Positions 4,951 through 5,130 of a stretch of 5,130 bases of DNA are shown in pieces. Numbering within the stretch: position 1 is the stretch's first letter; each line of letters begins with the position of its first letter. The translations under genes and the position numbers were made by a program. Origin of the DNA: an uncultured Terriglobales bacterium (GTDB lineage: Bacteria > Acidobacteriota > Terriglobia > Terriglobales > Acidobacteriaceae); assembly GCA_955652845.1 (NCBI GenBank), contig CATPBY010000164.1:1-5130 (forward strand), given 5' to 3'. The notes below the pieces were generated by a model. It ran no database searches. It was not told the DNA's origin and saw only the letters and a list, made by a program, of their open reading frames with translations.

Positions 4951-5130
4951 TCAGCGCTCTTTGTCGGCGCGAGCGACGTTGGTCGCGGTGTCGTCCCCGG
5001 CAGGTTTACGAGAGTGAAACCAGCTCATATGAGGCAGGGCGCGCTCGATATGACGCCGCTCGGCTATCAGTTCGGCAGTGATGGCGACTGCAATTTCCTC
5101 TGGCGTGACCGCTCCGATGTCGAGGCCAAC
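4951..5130 (-). CDS. xdhC: XdhC/CoxI-family molybdenum hydroxylase maturation protein, C-terminal end (5' outside window)
   Basis: Read on the minus strand from the window edge, the frame gives 59 residues and a TGA at 4951-4953. The segment GLDIGAVTPEEIAVAITAEL, followed by IAERRH, is the end of the Rossmann-type XdhC C-terminal domain, in which GLDIGAxTPEEIAxSIxAEI is highly characteristic. XdhC proteins bind molybdenum cofactor and help sulfurate it and insert it into xanthine dehydrogenase and related hydroxylases. After the domain there is a polar tail of about 30 residues (from IERALPHM to ADKER). The next gene in the same direction is a MobA/MocA-like nucleotidyltransferase remnant, a usual partner of XdhC in Moco maturation operons. 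The start and N-terminal domain are beyond position 5130. The tail may be natural or may be altered by the deletion that damaged the neighbour. Confidence 0.8.
   Translation of the reverse strand, partial: VGLDIGAVTPEEIAVAITAELIAERRHIERALPHMSWFHSRKPAGDDTATNVARADKER

Noticed and set aside
4951..4953. Possible TGA recoding (selenocysteine or readthrough) joining XdhC to the MobA-like half
   Set aside because: Even if read through, the fusion would lack the nucleotide-binding half of the transferase, and the flanking residues do not match a Cys position of either family. A deletion is simpler.

Overview
The window is 5130 bases of compact, moderately GC-rich bacterial chromosome. It carries seven recognisable genes, one gene remnant and short intergenic gaps, the longest 82 bases. 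No RNA gene, insertion sequence, CRISPR array or phage gene was seen. The gene types and protein style resemble a soil acidobacterium (Acidobacteriota). That is an impression from gene content, not a proof.

Left part, plus strand: positions 1-237 are the end of an MgtE-like cytosolic CBS-domain protein. It is followed by a full Nramp/SLC11-fold transporter (308 or 335 to 1585). The transporter's substrate-site residues are not those of a Mn/Fe Nramp: DPGN has become DANG and MPHN has become APWM. This pattern fits the Nramp-related magnesium transporters (NRMT). A soluble MgtE-type Mg2+-sensor module next to an NRMT is the most interesting signal here.

Centre, minus strand, reading right to left from 3415 to 1547: a cytosolic BtuF-like (cobalamin or metal-chelate binding) protein, a GAF-domain protein of the free methionine-R-sulfoxide reductase type, and a MutT-like Nudix hydrolase. 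The first two are tightly coupled (14 bases apart). The third follows after 82 bases. The last two suggest repair of, or protection from, oxidised metabolites. The MutT 3' end overlaps the transporter 3' end tail to tail by 39 bases.

At 3416-3492 a short divergent intergenic region separates the BtuF-like gene from a plus-strand NifU/IscU-type Fe-S scaffold gene (3493-3852). The scaffold has an altered cysteine set. Both divergent genes have a -10-like hexamer ending 7 bases before their ATG, which hints at leaderless transcription.

Right part, minus strand, reading from 5130 to 3884: the end of an XdhC-family protein (molybdenum hydroxylase maturation), then the C-terminal half only of a MobA/MocA-like nucleotidyltransferase, apparently a remnant, then a HAD phosphatase whose ATG overlaps the remnant's stop by 4 bases. 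This looks like a molybdenum-cofactor maturation operon that has suffered an internal deletion.
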